A stretch of 64,000 nucleotides of DNA, from assembly GCA_027886175.1 (NCBI GenBank), contig JAJNNQ010000026.1:19312001-19376000 (forward strand), read 5' to 3'. A model generated the notes under the pieces. That model did no database searches and was not told the DNA's origin. It was given only the letters and a program-made list of their open reading frames with translations. Position numbers and translations under genes: made by a program. The stretch comes from Phylloscopus collybita (taxonomy: Eukaryota > Chordata > Aves > Passeriformes > Phylloscopidae). This document shows positions 1 through 12,200 of this stretch, piece after piece; the stretch's first letter is position 1; every line of letters starts with the position of its first letter.

Positions 1-3000
1 CATATGTATTAGAAGATTATTACTCTAGACAAACCAGAATTGACTGTATAAAGACAGTTTGTTAGGTACTCCTATTAACCTTTGTTGCACTATGGTAAAT
101 ACTAAAAAAAGAATCACATCCTGAAACTGCAGTTGACAAATTCAAGCCAAAAGGAAATGCATTCTGAATAAAGCATTATTTACCCATGAAACACACTATC
201 ACGTGCACTTTCATATTTAAAGGAGATAAAATATGCAAGGTCTTGTGATTTAGTGTATCTGGCAAGCATCAAGTACCTGAGGACAAAACAAGCTTCCACA
301 AATTAGTATGTGCATTACTTGTCAGAAATCTGGTTTTCCTGCAGTGGATAGTGAGAAATCAGTTTTGGGCAGAGGTAAATCCACAGACCAGGACAGAAGT
401 GGCAGTATATCTGCATGGAAACTTGACAGAGTATGAGAATACATGAACAACAACAAACAGAGAGATCTGCAGAGGGTTGTACTCCTGAGAGATGCAACTC
501 TTAAATTATTCTACTTCAAGGAACACCTTCTCCCATACACTTTGGCAGCTTTCCTGTCAGTAGTGATGCTCCACATCACTACACTTCCTGGATCTAGAGG
601 TGAAAGCACTGGAACTCCTGCCATTGCAATCTGTAGTTTCTCTTTCAGAACTAAATAAGGGTTACTGCATCTGTTCTTTTATCCTTTTCCCTCCTACCTC
701 CTAACACAGAAGGGAGATTGAGAGGAGAGATGCTTTCATGCTCTTTCACAGAAGGAAATTGAGAGATTGAGACTGACTGTAAAAGGAGGTAATATATGGA
801 AACAGGAAATCTACTGGGTCTGATTTTTCACCTCAGCTGGGCTGAAAGAAGAATCTAGGACTGTCACAGATGGAAGTGATTGGAAGTCACTTGTGCTGAA
901 TAAGAACAGGAAGATACTAACCTCACTGGAGCATATTGCTAGAGTTTATCTGTGACTTACAACTAATTGACTAAAATATGAATTAGATGCCCTTACGGTC
1001 AGGCTCTTCTGTGCACAATTTTTAGTATGACAAACATCCTAGGAAAATTGAAGCTTTAAATCTTACAAAGAATTGAAGTCAACAAGGAGCTTATATGTGC
1101 GGATACTTCTTGTTGCACCCAGGCACAAAGACACTCCTTTAATTCATAGATAAGAAAGGCAAATTATCTCCTTTCAGAATGTCTCCAGGTGCTGTCACAG
1201 GATGATGGCACTGGTTTGTCCTGATCAAGCTTCCCAGGGGAAGGTCCACAGCACAGTGTGATATACTAACAGACTCTGAAGACCGATCAGCAAAGAGACA
1301 GTATGTTCTCCAAAGGCTCTTGCTTCTCAGTAAAGAAGTTTCCAAATTCAGGTTTATCAGGGGAAGCAGTCCCCAGGACCCAAATACAGCAAGCTTTTGG
1401 ACCCTCTACAACTCTGCTGTTGTTCCTTGAGAAAGGCAAAGGCATTTTGAGTTCACTATATAGTTAATGTGAATTTAATTTGTACTGTTCTATAGAATCT
1501 ATTTCATTTCCATTAAATGGCAAGATGACACACCATCCTACCTCTATTTCTGTACAGTGTTTCTCAAAGTGTATTGAAAATTCATAGATTTGGAAAACAT
1601 GATCTATGTATCTATTTAGCACAGTACAACTTTAAATCCCCCAAGAGAAAACTTGACAGTGAATTTTTATTACCATTCTGATATAAGTAAAGACTTTAAA
1701 GTGTGAAGCTTTACGGCACTATTTTTGATTTGTGTTAACTAAAATAGTTTTAAAAAAACCAAAACCAAAGTGGCATTTTAACTAGAAAAATAACTTTTTA
1801 TACAAGCATGCTTTTCAAACAAGCCAGTCCCAATTCTCTACAATTTCTTTATGAATCAATAATATTTATTTAATACAGTTGCCTTCTTTACCATAATAGA
1901 GCTACTCTGACTTATAAATCCACCAGATTATCTGAAATTGACAGTGTATGGAAAATTCATCTCTGGTCCAGATTTGGAATGTAAGTGCCATTACATCTGT
2001 AAAACTAAATGCAAAGTCTGATATAATGATTTATTATACATACATGACTTAAAAGTGAAATGGGTTCACAAAGCTACTGAACTTTATATTAAAAAGCATA
2101 CAAAAAATTGACAAAAATTGCACAAAAATGTGTACTCCATATTTCATAGAAAACCTTGTGCATGGATAAAAACTGCTTAGGGATTGATTAGATTAAGACC
2201 AAAAAAATTTGGGGATTAGAAGATCTTCTTTTAGTATCTAAACCTGATTTCTTCTTTTGCTACTGTAAAACAGAGTTCGGGGTTGTTGTGGTGTGGTTTT
2301 GTTTGTTTGTTTGTTTGTTTGTTTTTTCAAAACCAGTTTTAAGGATTATTCTTCTGTGAACAGAATCAAGACTCAACATCATTTACAGAAACTGTGTGTG
2401 AGGCTAACCTTCATGAGCTTTTTGAAACTATTGAAATTTCACTTCAGCCCTGCACAAAGTCAGAAAGAAAGAATGGTTGAATCCTGCAAGAAGAAAATTT
2501 GTGAAAACAGGACTTTTTAACAACTTTCAAATTATGCTCATTTCCTTACACATGCTTGTGTAGTCCTAGAATTCATCCACTCTTTCTTGCGACACAATTT
2601 CAGGTTGAGTTGTGGTGAAGATAGAATTAGTCACTTTTAAGGAGGAGGAAATTATTTAAGTATTTCTCCAAAGTCTGGTTAGAACTTGGCAATTCACTAT
2701 AGAGAAGCTCAGCTAGTATGAAGTTAATACCAGAACAGGGAAGCTTGGTAACGTTCAGAAAATCATTCTACCTACAAGTAAAAATAAAAGACAGAATCTG
2801 GCCTACAGACTTTGAGTTAGGAAAAAAAGAACAAAACAGAATAAAGAGAAAATCTTGGTATACATTGTTCTTTTCCCATTAATGATTTCTTTTGGTGGTG
2901 CCTGAATAATACCACATTGAATTGAATGAAATTACCAGTTCCTTTTTTTCCCCCACCTTTTTTCTTTCTTCTTCTCTCAGACGTTTTGTTACCAAATCTG

Positions 3001-4560
3001 AGGATTGTAGTTCATTTAGCTTGAGTATTTTTGTTTTTGTATTATATCTTTTTTCTGTTTTTCTTTGCAGAAGATCTAACACAGCTGGACTAGATGCAAT
3101 ACAGGATGTGCATCCTACAGAATACAATAAAGCATTAGAAAACACTACAATTAAACAGAGGAAATGGAAAAATCAAATTCACTAAAAAAGATTTCAAATT
3201 CTTCATTGATTTCACAAAGGTTTAATGTGTGAGAAGCACAAAAGACCACCCCCGACACTAATAGACACTCTCAATGTATATGGAACGTTTTGGTGTGAAT
3301 ACACCTATGACTGTTTTAACAAAGTAGTACATATAATATGTCATCATTATCTTAATTTACAATTACCAGGAAGATAGGACATTTAAAATGAGTTGATCAG
3401 GAAGAATATACACTTTCAAAAAAATCTAGTATTTAATTTCTTTATACACTCACTCATGTACACACATATCCATTGTGTGGTTAATACATTCACACAACTT
3501 TGAGAATCCTTGTTTCTGTGTATGATCCGATGTATATATCATACACATACAATATTAGATTGTATAAAATAGTACATTATAAACTGCATAAATGCAGGTG
3601 ATGATAAAAATAAGTGTCTGGCCTAACAATATATGCAGGATAGGAATACACCTCATTACCATTTAAGTCTTTCTCCTATAAATATTTCCATTTAGCAAGT
3701 TTCTACATTTTTATAAACATAGTCATTCAAAACCTCAATACAATTTGTTTAGTACATTCTTTAGGGTAAAAATTATCTCTTTGGCTTAGTGACATAGTAA
3801 AATGCTAGCATTTCATGCTAGGAAATTGTGGAGGACTAAGTAGGTTGAAGGCTTCCCACATCTTTGTTAATCACTGCTACAATATATGCAACATGAAAAC
3901 TAACTTCACGAATGAAAATTTGCCTAGAAGTCACAAAATCCCTGCATGTATTTAAAACAACCTTTTAAAAAGAAGATAAGCCTACTCACTGTTCTGCACA
4001 GCTCCCCTTTCTAAGTACACATGCATGAGGATGGGAATGACAGACGACAGAGGATGAGAAAATCAAGTGTCTGTACTATGCCTACACTTATCATGGTATC
4101 CAAAGTATCAACAGAGCATTCTTAATGAAACACAGAATCTGTCATATTCTAAGCTATATTAATTACTCAGCAAGTGCAAGTAATACAGCACATTTTGGAA
4201 CCTCTCTCTACACCTTTCTCGGAACAAGGAGCCCACAGGGAAAGTGCTCAAAGCCCGGAGTATGCTAGCTCTTTATCGGTCAATGCTGAGGATTGTATTA
4301 TTGTTATTATTGTAGTAGTAATTCTGATTTTGTCTTCTCTACCTAAAGGTTCCATAAACAAACCTCCCACTCCACCCCTAGTTTAAATTCCCATTTATGG
4401 CATAACATTTTCTATATCAGGACCCGCATCTGCGCAAGGAGTGTTTCACATTCTCGCACAGTCTTGCCACCGAATTGCAATTACACCCCTCGCAGCCTTC
4501 GCTTGCTTCCGAGACGATAGTCACTTATTCTGTTTACATCGCAGTACCCATCCTTCCAAA
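1..4560. other. 5' flanking intergenic DNA
   Basis: AT-rich sequence upstream of the CpG island. The open frames here are short, lack recognisable domains and do not look coding. A GTTT microsatellite lies at about 2297-2326, and a pyrimidine-rich tract ending in CAG precedes 2990. I recognise no transposon or RNA gene. It may hold distal regulatory DNA of EPHA7, but nothing in the sequence shows this directly. Confidence 0.7.
2297..2326. repeat. (GTTT)n microsatellite
   Basis: About six copies of GTTT in succession, ending in a short T run. Confidence 0.85.
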
Positions 4561-5698
4561 GGACACGACGATGCACTTTTAGCGGAGCAGTACAAAACCC
4601 GGGCCATGCCGCTCGGCGTCGGTCCCGGGAAGGTTGCGCGGGACAGAGGTGGAGAAGCAGGGCCCGAGCAGGGGGTGCGGAGCGGAGCCGGGGCCGCCGC
4701 CTCCCGCCGCGGGCGCGGCCCGGGAGAGGAGCGCTCCCACCGAGCCGCCGTGCCCCGCTCCACGGCCTCATTCGGGGAGCGGTAAGTTTTTGTGTCCGTC
4801 ACGCAGTTGTTTCACGCATTGAAGGAGCGCGGGGTGGGTTTGGAGAAAGGAAAGCAGAGGGGTAGGGGCGTTATGGATCCCCGGGAAAAGCTCTCCCGGT
4901 CCGCAGGGTAAGCAGTGATAAGAGAGATTTGGCAAGTTCCTCTCTCCCTCGGGTTTCACTTTTTTCCCCCCTCCCCCTCCTATTTAAATTGTCTCATTGT
5001 TAGAGGATTACACGCGCTTCAGGTTACACTCGGAGAGGGCAGGGGGGAAAGCAGCCGCTCCTTCCCCTCCCCACATAATGCCTATATTGCCATTAACCTG
5101 TTCATATTTGGGGCAAATAGGAGACCCGGGGCGGAAAACACGAACGCAAGAGAGGGAAGGGATCCCAAGTGATGTCAGCCCCGAGGAACTTGACTGTTGT
5201 GGCAGGGTTGTCTCAGGGAACCATCCCGCAGCTTCTGCCGAAGTTTCCCTTTCGGAGGCAGCAACCCAGGTGCGCGCTCAGCCCGGCCCCGGGCGGGCTC
5301 CGCGCGGGGGCAGCGCCGGGACATGCCGGCGGCGGCTCGGCTTCAGGCTGAGGCCGGACCCTGGCCGGGACCCCTCTCTCTCGCTACCCCGGCGGCTACG
5401 ACACGGGGAGACCACAAGGAGCCCTGAGGGAGGGATGCACGGACGTGCCCTCGCTCACAGGACGATCCGGGCGGTCGCCTCCAGGCGTGCGGGACAGCGC
5501 CGGGAGCCGCCCGTGCGCAGCGCAGCGCCCCGCTCGCAGCTCGGCCCCTCCGTCCCGGCGCTGCGCTCCGCGCGCAGCCCGCGGCTCCCCGGCACCGGCA
5601 GACACCCGACACCGCCGCGCGCTCATTGGCCAGCGCCGTCGGCCCCGCCTCCCCAGCCGCGGCGACTCAGGGGGCGGCTCGGCCTGCCTGCCGCCGAT

Positions 5699-5729
5699 AG
5701 CTGCTGTCGATTGGTCAGAAGCTGCTGTC
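5699..5729. repeat. Tandem-like direct repeat around a CCAAT box
   Basis: AGCTGCTGTC occurs at 5699-5708 and again at 5720-5729, a 21-base period, with an inverted CCAAT box (ATTGG, 5710-5714) between the copies. It lies within the presumed proximal promoter. Confidence 0.6.
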
Positions 5730-5829
5730 AGTCAGGTTGAGGGACGGGCCGCCCGGTCGCTGAGACCCCGCCCCTCCTCCCTCATTGATATTATCGGCGC
5801 GCGGCGCGGGCGGCCGGGCTGCAGTCGGG

Positions 5830-6037
5830 GCTGGCGGGCGGCCGGCCCGGTGCGGGAGCCGGGCAGCGGCGCGGAGGCGAAGGAGGCGAAAGAGAAAGGC
5901 AGCCTGGAGGGAGGGAGCGCCGAGCCACAGACTAGCACAGCAAATTCTCCACCGTCCTCTAGCACCCACCAAGCGGCGGCAGTGGCAGTGTCTAGGAATA
6001 GAGAGCTAGAAATATAAAATCACCCCGCTCCTGCACC
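5830..6037 (+). other. EPHA7: EPHA7 5' UTR (3' part of it)
   Basis: GC-rich leader directly before the start codon. It contains no ATG that could open a competing upstream frame and has an in-frame TAG at 5999-6001. The true 5' end is unknown, so only the part next to the ATG is listed. Confidence 0.6.
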
Positions 6038-6134
6038 ATGGCTTTCCAAAGTAGGCTCCCTTCTTGGATTATTTTGTGCTCCGTCTGGCTGTTCCGCTTT
6101 GCACACACGGGGGAGGCACAGGCTGCAAAAGAAG
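6038..6134 (+). CDS. EPHA7: EPHA7 coding exon 1 (start codon and signal peptide)
   Basis: This exon encodes residues 1-32 plus the first base of codon 33. It begins [14 protein letters not shown] and continues through a hydrophobic core to [10 protein letters not shown], a classic secretory signal peptide with likely cleavage near residue 27. The start is well supported. The context CACCATGG has A at -3 and G at +4, an in-frame TAG lies upstream at 5999-6001, and I see no other ATG between about 5810 and 6037. The donor is GAAG followed by GTAAGG at 6135, giving a phase 1 intron. The exon sits at the 3' edge of the CpG-island promoter. Confidence 0.95.
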
Positions 6135-6255
6135 GTAAGGTGATGCGGAAAACAAAAGTTTGAGCTTATTTATTGCTTTTGCCCACGAAGTCCGTTTGGT
6201 GGCTTAGTAGGGGACCTTCCCGCCCGTGCTAACTGCTTGTCAGCCCCCCTCCCAG

Positions 6256-6287
<32 letters not shown>

Positions 6288-9200
6288 AGAAGAAATTTAG
6301 TTGAGGTGGGAGGGAGGAAAAAGCATGGCTTTCACTGGGGGTTGTGCCTGCGTATGTATGAGGGACCGGGACAACTGCCTTTGGTCCCAGGAATGAGGTT
6401 TGCGAGGCATTCGCACGTGATGAGGAGCAATGGGGCTGGGAGCGCCCCCGGCCCGGCTATCTGTGCAGGGGGGAGCGTCGCTCTCCCGTGCCAGCCCTGA
6501 TCCTCCCGGGAAGGTGTGGGGAGGTCGGGTTACCTCGCTGCTCCCTGGGCAGGGACTGTGGGTCGAGTTTTAGGGCTCGGGACGCTTGGTGGGAAGCAAG
6601 GCACAGTGCGGGGCTTGGGCTGCGGGGCGCTCCCCGCCGCTCCCCACCGGGGGCCTGCAGCGCTCCGGCCCAGCGGACTCGGGCACAGACCGCGGGAAGG
6701 AGCATCGGGGTGCAGTTTCGCACGTCCCAACCGTGCAGGCTGGCCATGTATTTAGAGGGTACATACGGCCTGGCGTCGTGTGCCTGCAACGTGTGTGCTC
6801 TCCCCCGGCATCGCTGGAGAGAGGTTTAGGGGTTTTACACCATCTGCGTATCACAACGGAGCTTCCCCGTTCTCATCAGTCCAATACTGGTATCTGTGCA
6901 AGGCGCACCCCGCACATTTGTTTCCCCCGCGCACGGAGACAAATCAGGCAGTTTTGTATCAGAGAGAGATGAGGGTGTTTAAAATCAATTCACAAAGCCC
7001 ATCTGGGAATCTCTTTTTTTTCACGCTAAGAAAATCCGAAATGGTTTAAAGGAGCGCCCTGCTCGCGCTTGACAGCCGAAAGCGAAGGTCCGTCTCCATC
7101 TTCGGGGAGGGGGGGGACGACGACACACACGACATGACAGGGAAGGGGGAGTCAGGACATTTTCGGTGCCTCTGCATATGTATGCGTTTGAGGTTTTCCC
7201 TCCCGCCTCAGCTGGATGCGTCAGTATTTTTCATCAAACCTCTGGCATACAATAAAATATCATTTGGAGCTTTAAAAAACGCCTCAGTTAAAATGTACTC
7301 TGCCCTTAAAAGACGAAGTCGATGGCGAGATTAGAGAGGGAAAGAAGAAGGAGCCTTTTCATAGCAGCATTTCGAAAGTTTATTTGGAGGGGCTGTAAAG
7401 CAGAGAAACCCTCACGCGGGGAGCACTAACGCGTAGCCGTGGGGTGGGGAGAGGAGAAGGGCAGGGCAGTCGGACAGGGAGGCAGGCGGGGAGGGTGCGG
7501 GCTGCCTGCCCCGCTCTGCCCTACGGATTGCTCCGTGATTGGAGCTACGCCGGTGCTTCCAGCGGTAGCCTATCCCGGTTTTTTTCTGTGTGTGGGTGGT
7601 TATATATGCATCTATACTTGTGAGTGTGCGTATATAATGTCTGTGTATTCGGGGAAAATCACCTAGCCAAAGGAGGGTCAGGAGGGGGCGAGCGGCAGAC
7701 AGGGATTGATAGCGGCTACCTGCTGTAAGCGCAGAAAACTCGCGGAAGAAAGAGCGAGTTAAAAATAAATAAATACTTTGCAGCTTCGCCGCCGGCCCCG
7801 CCGGAGGTCCGGTGGAGGCAGCAGCCCCTCGTTGTTTCCTACCCCTCCCCGCTGGGTACGGAAGAGGGATGGGAGGGGTAAAAGGCTGAAAAGTTTTCCG
7901 AGTTTCTTTTCTGTAGCTCAGTAGAAGCCGCGGTGAGATGCTGGAGAGGAACGGGGCAAGGTCCGCCTGTTTCTCTAAGCGAGGAAGTGACCGCCTTACC
8001 TGCGGCCCTCTGCCAGCGGCCAGGACCCTCGGGTCCAGCGCAGACATAGGGAGAGGGCTATCCCTTCGCTCCGTGGCAGCGAGAGCTCGGGGCTCCGTTC
8101 TGGGGCCGCTGTCCCGGGCCCAAAACCTCGGCTTCCTCCCAAAACCGCGGCTGTCGGGGGTGTGGCGGGGGCGGCCGCGGTCCCGGCGCTGCGCTGCGGC
8201 TCGGCCGCCGAGCCCCGCTCTTGGGCGCGGCCGCCTCCGCGCAGCGCCCGGAGCGCGACTGCAGCTCCCCGCGGAGGCGAGAGGCCACTGCTCCCCGCCT
8301 GCGCGGAGCCCCGCAGAGCCCATTTCCCGCGGCCGCGCCCCCGCGCTTCGCCCGCCGCCTCTCCGCCTCCTTTCGCTCTCCGTCGCGCAGCGCCCGGAGC
8401 GCGGTGCGCAGCTCCCCCGCGGAGGCACCGCGCTGGAGCCCCAGTGCGCTCCGGGCACGGGGGGAGGCTGCGGGCCCCCTGCGGCTGCCGGCGGGGTGCG
8501 CGGGGCGCGGCGCCGGCACCCAGCAGCACTTCCCCGCGTTGCTGAAGGAGCCGTGACGGCCACGGGTCTCCCCGCTCTATGAGCAGGGCAGCAGCCGCTG
8601 ATTTGGAAAGCTCTTCCCCGGTAACTTTGGATGCCAGAAGGAACGCCACGATTTCTTTGCAAGGGTGTTTGCAGAGCAGGGGTGTCTGTGTTGGTTTTAT
8701 TTTTGTTTGTTTCTTTGTGGGTTTTCTTTTTTTGTTGTTTGTTTTGTTTGCTTGTTATCTATTCTTTCTCTGATGTGCTCACCCGTTGCTACGTGATGGA
8801 GAATTACTGCCAAATAAAAAGTATAATGAATTGCAGCCGTAGTGTTCTGTGCCGGTGCTGAAACGGTTAAATTTTTGGTGGTACCTTTTTTCCAGGACCA
8901 TTATAAATGTTCTTGTTTAACAAGCCGACGCATACACCACCTGCCTTTCTATAGAAAGTGTTACAAAGTAAAGCCCCTTGAATCCAGCCTTAATGACATA
9001 AGCAGGTAATCTTTCTAGAGGGAGACTATCAAACTTCCTTAATGAGTAGTTCCACTTCATTACTGAAATACAGGCCTGGAAGCTACCGTTTTGTGTTCAG
9101 CTAACATTCCATGTATTACTGTATGAATTAACTTCTTAGGCATCTTTTTAGTAATTCACAGAAACTTTGTGTTAAATTCTGCTTGGAGAAAGGGCCAAAA

Positions 9201-12200
9201 CTAGAATTAAAACTGTTTTGGTAGACCTGACAAAAGTTGCTTCAAGTTACAGCCCTAAGTCACGCATCTAAATATCTTACACAGTACAGAAATGCTGTGT
9301 ATAAAATTATAAATAGCTTTATAGCTAAAAATATATGGAATGGGTTCAACTTAGGAATGCTACTAAAGAGTTGGTTTATTAGGCTGTGATTAACCACTTT
9401 TGGATGTAGGGTTACATTTAGTTGAAAATAATTGTGGTGCTGCTAGAACTGATGTCTTTCTGTATATAAATGTCACCATAACGTGAAGATTTTAGGAAGC
9501 TATTACCATAAAGTGAATTAGTCTGATTTTGTGTATGCGAGGTGTGAGGTAATTGCAGAGTCTTTTATTTTCTGTATTCCTGGTTGTCATTTATTTGCAG
9601 AATTATTGCTTTATCACGAAAGAGAAGTATTTTTCACTTTGACAGTCAAAAAAGATCATTGCTTTTCCAATGAAATATAGACCAGTCCTCTATAAATCAG
9701 TTTGGAAATGTGTTGAAATGTTTGTGTGTCTGTGTGCTTTAAACTGGTTGTAATAACCAGCATATGGAAAATTTCCTTATGAAGAAGGAGAGGGAGGGAG
9801 CATGCATATTAATGACTGATTAATAGCACTTCAGAGGACTAAAAAAACCCCTCACTTTTTTTTAAGCAATGAAATCGTAAATATTTATATATATATGCTT
9901 ATATGTGAATGGTACATAATAATTTTTCTGTTTAAAAATAAATAGTAGTGGTTGCAGACAATTTTTTAATAATATAAAGAAGAAATATTAATCTGTACAA
10001 AAATTACATTATATAACTTTTTGTGATATAATTGTGATATTTTTGTGATACTTTATTCCTTAGTTTTAAATCCCCATTTGTTATGTTTAACAAGCTGTGG
10101 AATTTCATTTTTTTCCCTTTTTTTTAGTAATATTGCTGGACTCTAAAGCACAACAGACAGAGTTGGAATGGATTTCCTCTCCTCCCAATGGGGTAAGTAC
10201 TGCAGGCAAAACTTAAGTTCCTAAAGACGAGTAGTTATTTTATCAAAGCAGTTGAAAGACTTGCTTTAAACTAGTTCCTCCTCATATTTCTCTCAGTAAT
10301 CATACCAAGTGTTTATGGATTCTTCATTTTTAGAATGAAATCTCAGGTTACAGTGTACAAATGTACGAGCTAAATAAAAGCAAGTTTCTTTGGAAACTTT
10401 TGGTACCTTTATGTTTTGTAGTGTATTTCTTTGTGCTGTACAAAGCACCCTGTATATATTTATAACAGTATTTTAAATCCCTTTTTGATTTCCTTCCTTT
10501 AGAAACAACAGAACTGCTTCTGTGTGGAAACTTTCTAAAAATATGTTTTTCATTTTCTGTAGAATGGTGATCATAAATTTGTTTACGATGTTTTCTTTGT
10601 AATTGAATAGCGCAGATTGAAGTGCTCTAAAATAAAAACATTTATATTGCAGATGTGTTTGAAATGACATTCCAAACTTGAAACATCCCCAAGCCTTGAG
10701 GAGCCTGATATCTGGAGCTTGGCACGAATTATGTGGTTAAGGCCACCTCCAGCTTGTGTACAAATTAACCTCATGGCATTCTATGAAATGTATCACTGTA
10801 GAATACCTCATTATAAAAAAAATGAGATGTTTAGAAACGTCAGTGTTATTGTCTTATTTATTATATATGTAAAGTGGAGAAATGCTGCTTTCAGTCTGAA
10901 TTAAAAGTGTTATAAAACCTCTTCTTCCTCAAGGCTTGAGGAAGAACATTTTCAGAAAGATATAATGGATATATTGTCTTACCTTAACTCAGTCCTACAT
11001 GAAATTAGTCTGACAAATCATAAATTATATGGACAGTTCTTGCTCATGGAAACAGTCTTGCTGAAGCTATTGTGATGCCTTGCACGAGCAAGAACTGGGG
11101 GGATCAGTCCCTTAATCTTCAGTTCATTAAGAAATCTGGAGCCAGAAGAGCGTGAAGTGTGAGTAGGGATATAAAAGTGTAACAAATCCTTTAAATAAGA
11201 AGAATGAAAATGTGGAAGTGTCTTTCTTTAAAAGCAAGATTGCAGTATCAATACAAGCATAAACTGGAAACTAATCTAAGGACTTCAGAGGGAATGCAGT
11301 GTAGGCTCAATGTGGATGATGGCCAATAACCTCAGCATTAGCATTTTGTGCTGATTGAACCCTTTACCAGAGGTGTTTGAAAGATTAGCTTGGTGGCACT
11401 TATATTAAACTAACCTGTAGATAATGAAAGGCATGTCAACACATGTTGCACATCAGCATACTGAAAGGTGAAAGTAGAGTCAAGTTCAACAAGTAGTGAA
11501 AGGCAAGCTTCAGAGGTAGAAGTGAGTTTCAGTCATAAATTAATAGTGAATCAAAACTAATGGCTAGATTTGTATGCATGGAAGTGTTCAGAAAAAGTTG
11601 TCTGTAAATTAACATAGAAGTACCATTTTAATAATGTAATTTTGGAAATAAATGTTTTTCTAATTTTAATTACTGAATTATTTACTATGCAATAAAGACT
11701 TCATGGGAATGAACACAGAAAAATTTGAGAGAAATTACTGCAACATCACAGTACAGAATATATCTGTCAGACACTCGTGAAATGCCTCATTCAACTGCAA
11801 ATGCAACATTTAATGCTGTTAAGATAACTAAGAAGTTAAAATACTATAAAGTGAAACCAATAGAACAGAGCATATTCAAACTGATTTGTATGTATAGCAC
11901 CATATTTTGCAGTAGGACAAAGAAAAGCGGAGTTTGCTTTCTGTGAAATTGATCACTATAAGAAGACTTCAGTGAATGGTGACCTCAGCTGCCATAGGTG
12001 AAAACATCTTGAAGTACTGATATATTTTTTTTTCCTTGCAGACACTCTGATTACATAATTGCATCATAAATCACATTTCCTTAATTTTTTGGCTTTGGCA
12101 AAATACGGAAAAATAGCTCCTGTGCTTAAAGCTAGGGATCTCAAAAAGTAGTGCTTCTTGTGTGAATTTAGTTTTTTGTATTATTTTCCTTGACTGTAAC

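Larger units (their letters stand above)
4570..6140 (+). promoter_or_regulatory. EPHA7: CpG-island promoter of EPHA7
   Basis: Base composition switches from AT-rich to CpG-dense near 4570 and stays GC-rich through exon 1. The best core-promoter candidate is about 5600-5830. It has an inverted CCAAT box (ATTGG) at 5625-5629 and another at 5710-5714, GC boxes at 5643-5652, 5671-5677 and about 5766-5775, and no clear TATA box at the expected place. Transcription probably starts within a few hundred bases upstream of the ATG, perhaps near 5780-5850, but the start cannot be fixed from sequence alone. A TATA-less CpG-island promoter is usual for developmental receptor genes. Confidence 0.75.
6135..10127 (+). 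other. EPHA7: EPHA7 intron 1
   Basis: About 4.0 kb between exons 1 and 2, with donor GTAAGG and acceptor TTTTTAG. The first 2.4 kb is largely GC-rich, with an A-rich tract at 6256-6292, and the remainder is AT-rich without recognisable features. Long open frames on both strands in the GC-rich part are composition artefacts: they overlap one another and encode only Arg/Ala/Pro/Gly-rich sequence. Confidence 0.9.

Noticed and set aside
4997..5740. A 247-codon open frame in the promoter island.
   Set aside because: Same composition artefact. The frame is Arg/Pro/Ser-rich, lacks a good start context, and sits upstream of and inside the EPHA7 promoter.
5445..6017. A 190-codon open frame ending just before the EPHA7 start codon.
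   Set aside because: GC-rich chance frame in the promoter and 5' UTR, with no domain. Much of it probably lies upstream of the transcription start.
7412..8662. A 416-codon open frame on the minus strand, with several other long frames on both strands in the same stretch.
   Set aside because: It lies in a CpG island where stop codons are rare. The products are Arg/Pro/Ala/Gly-rich with no domain, and frames overlap on both strands.
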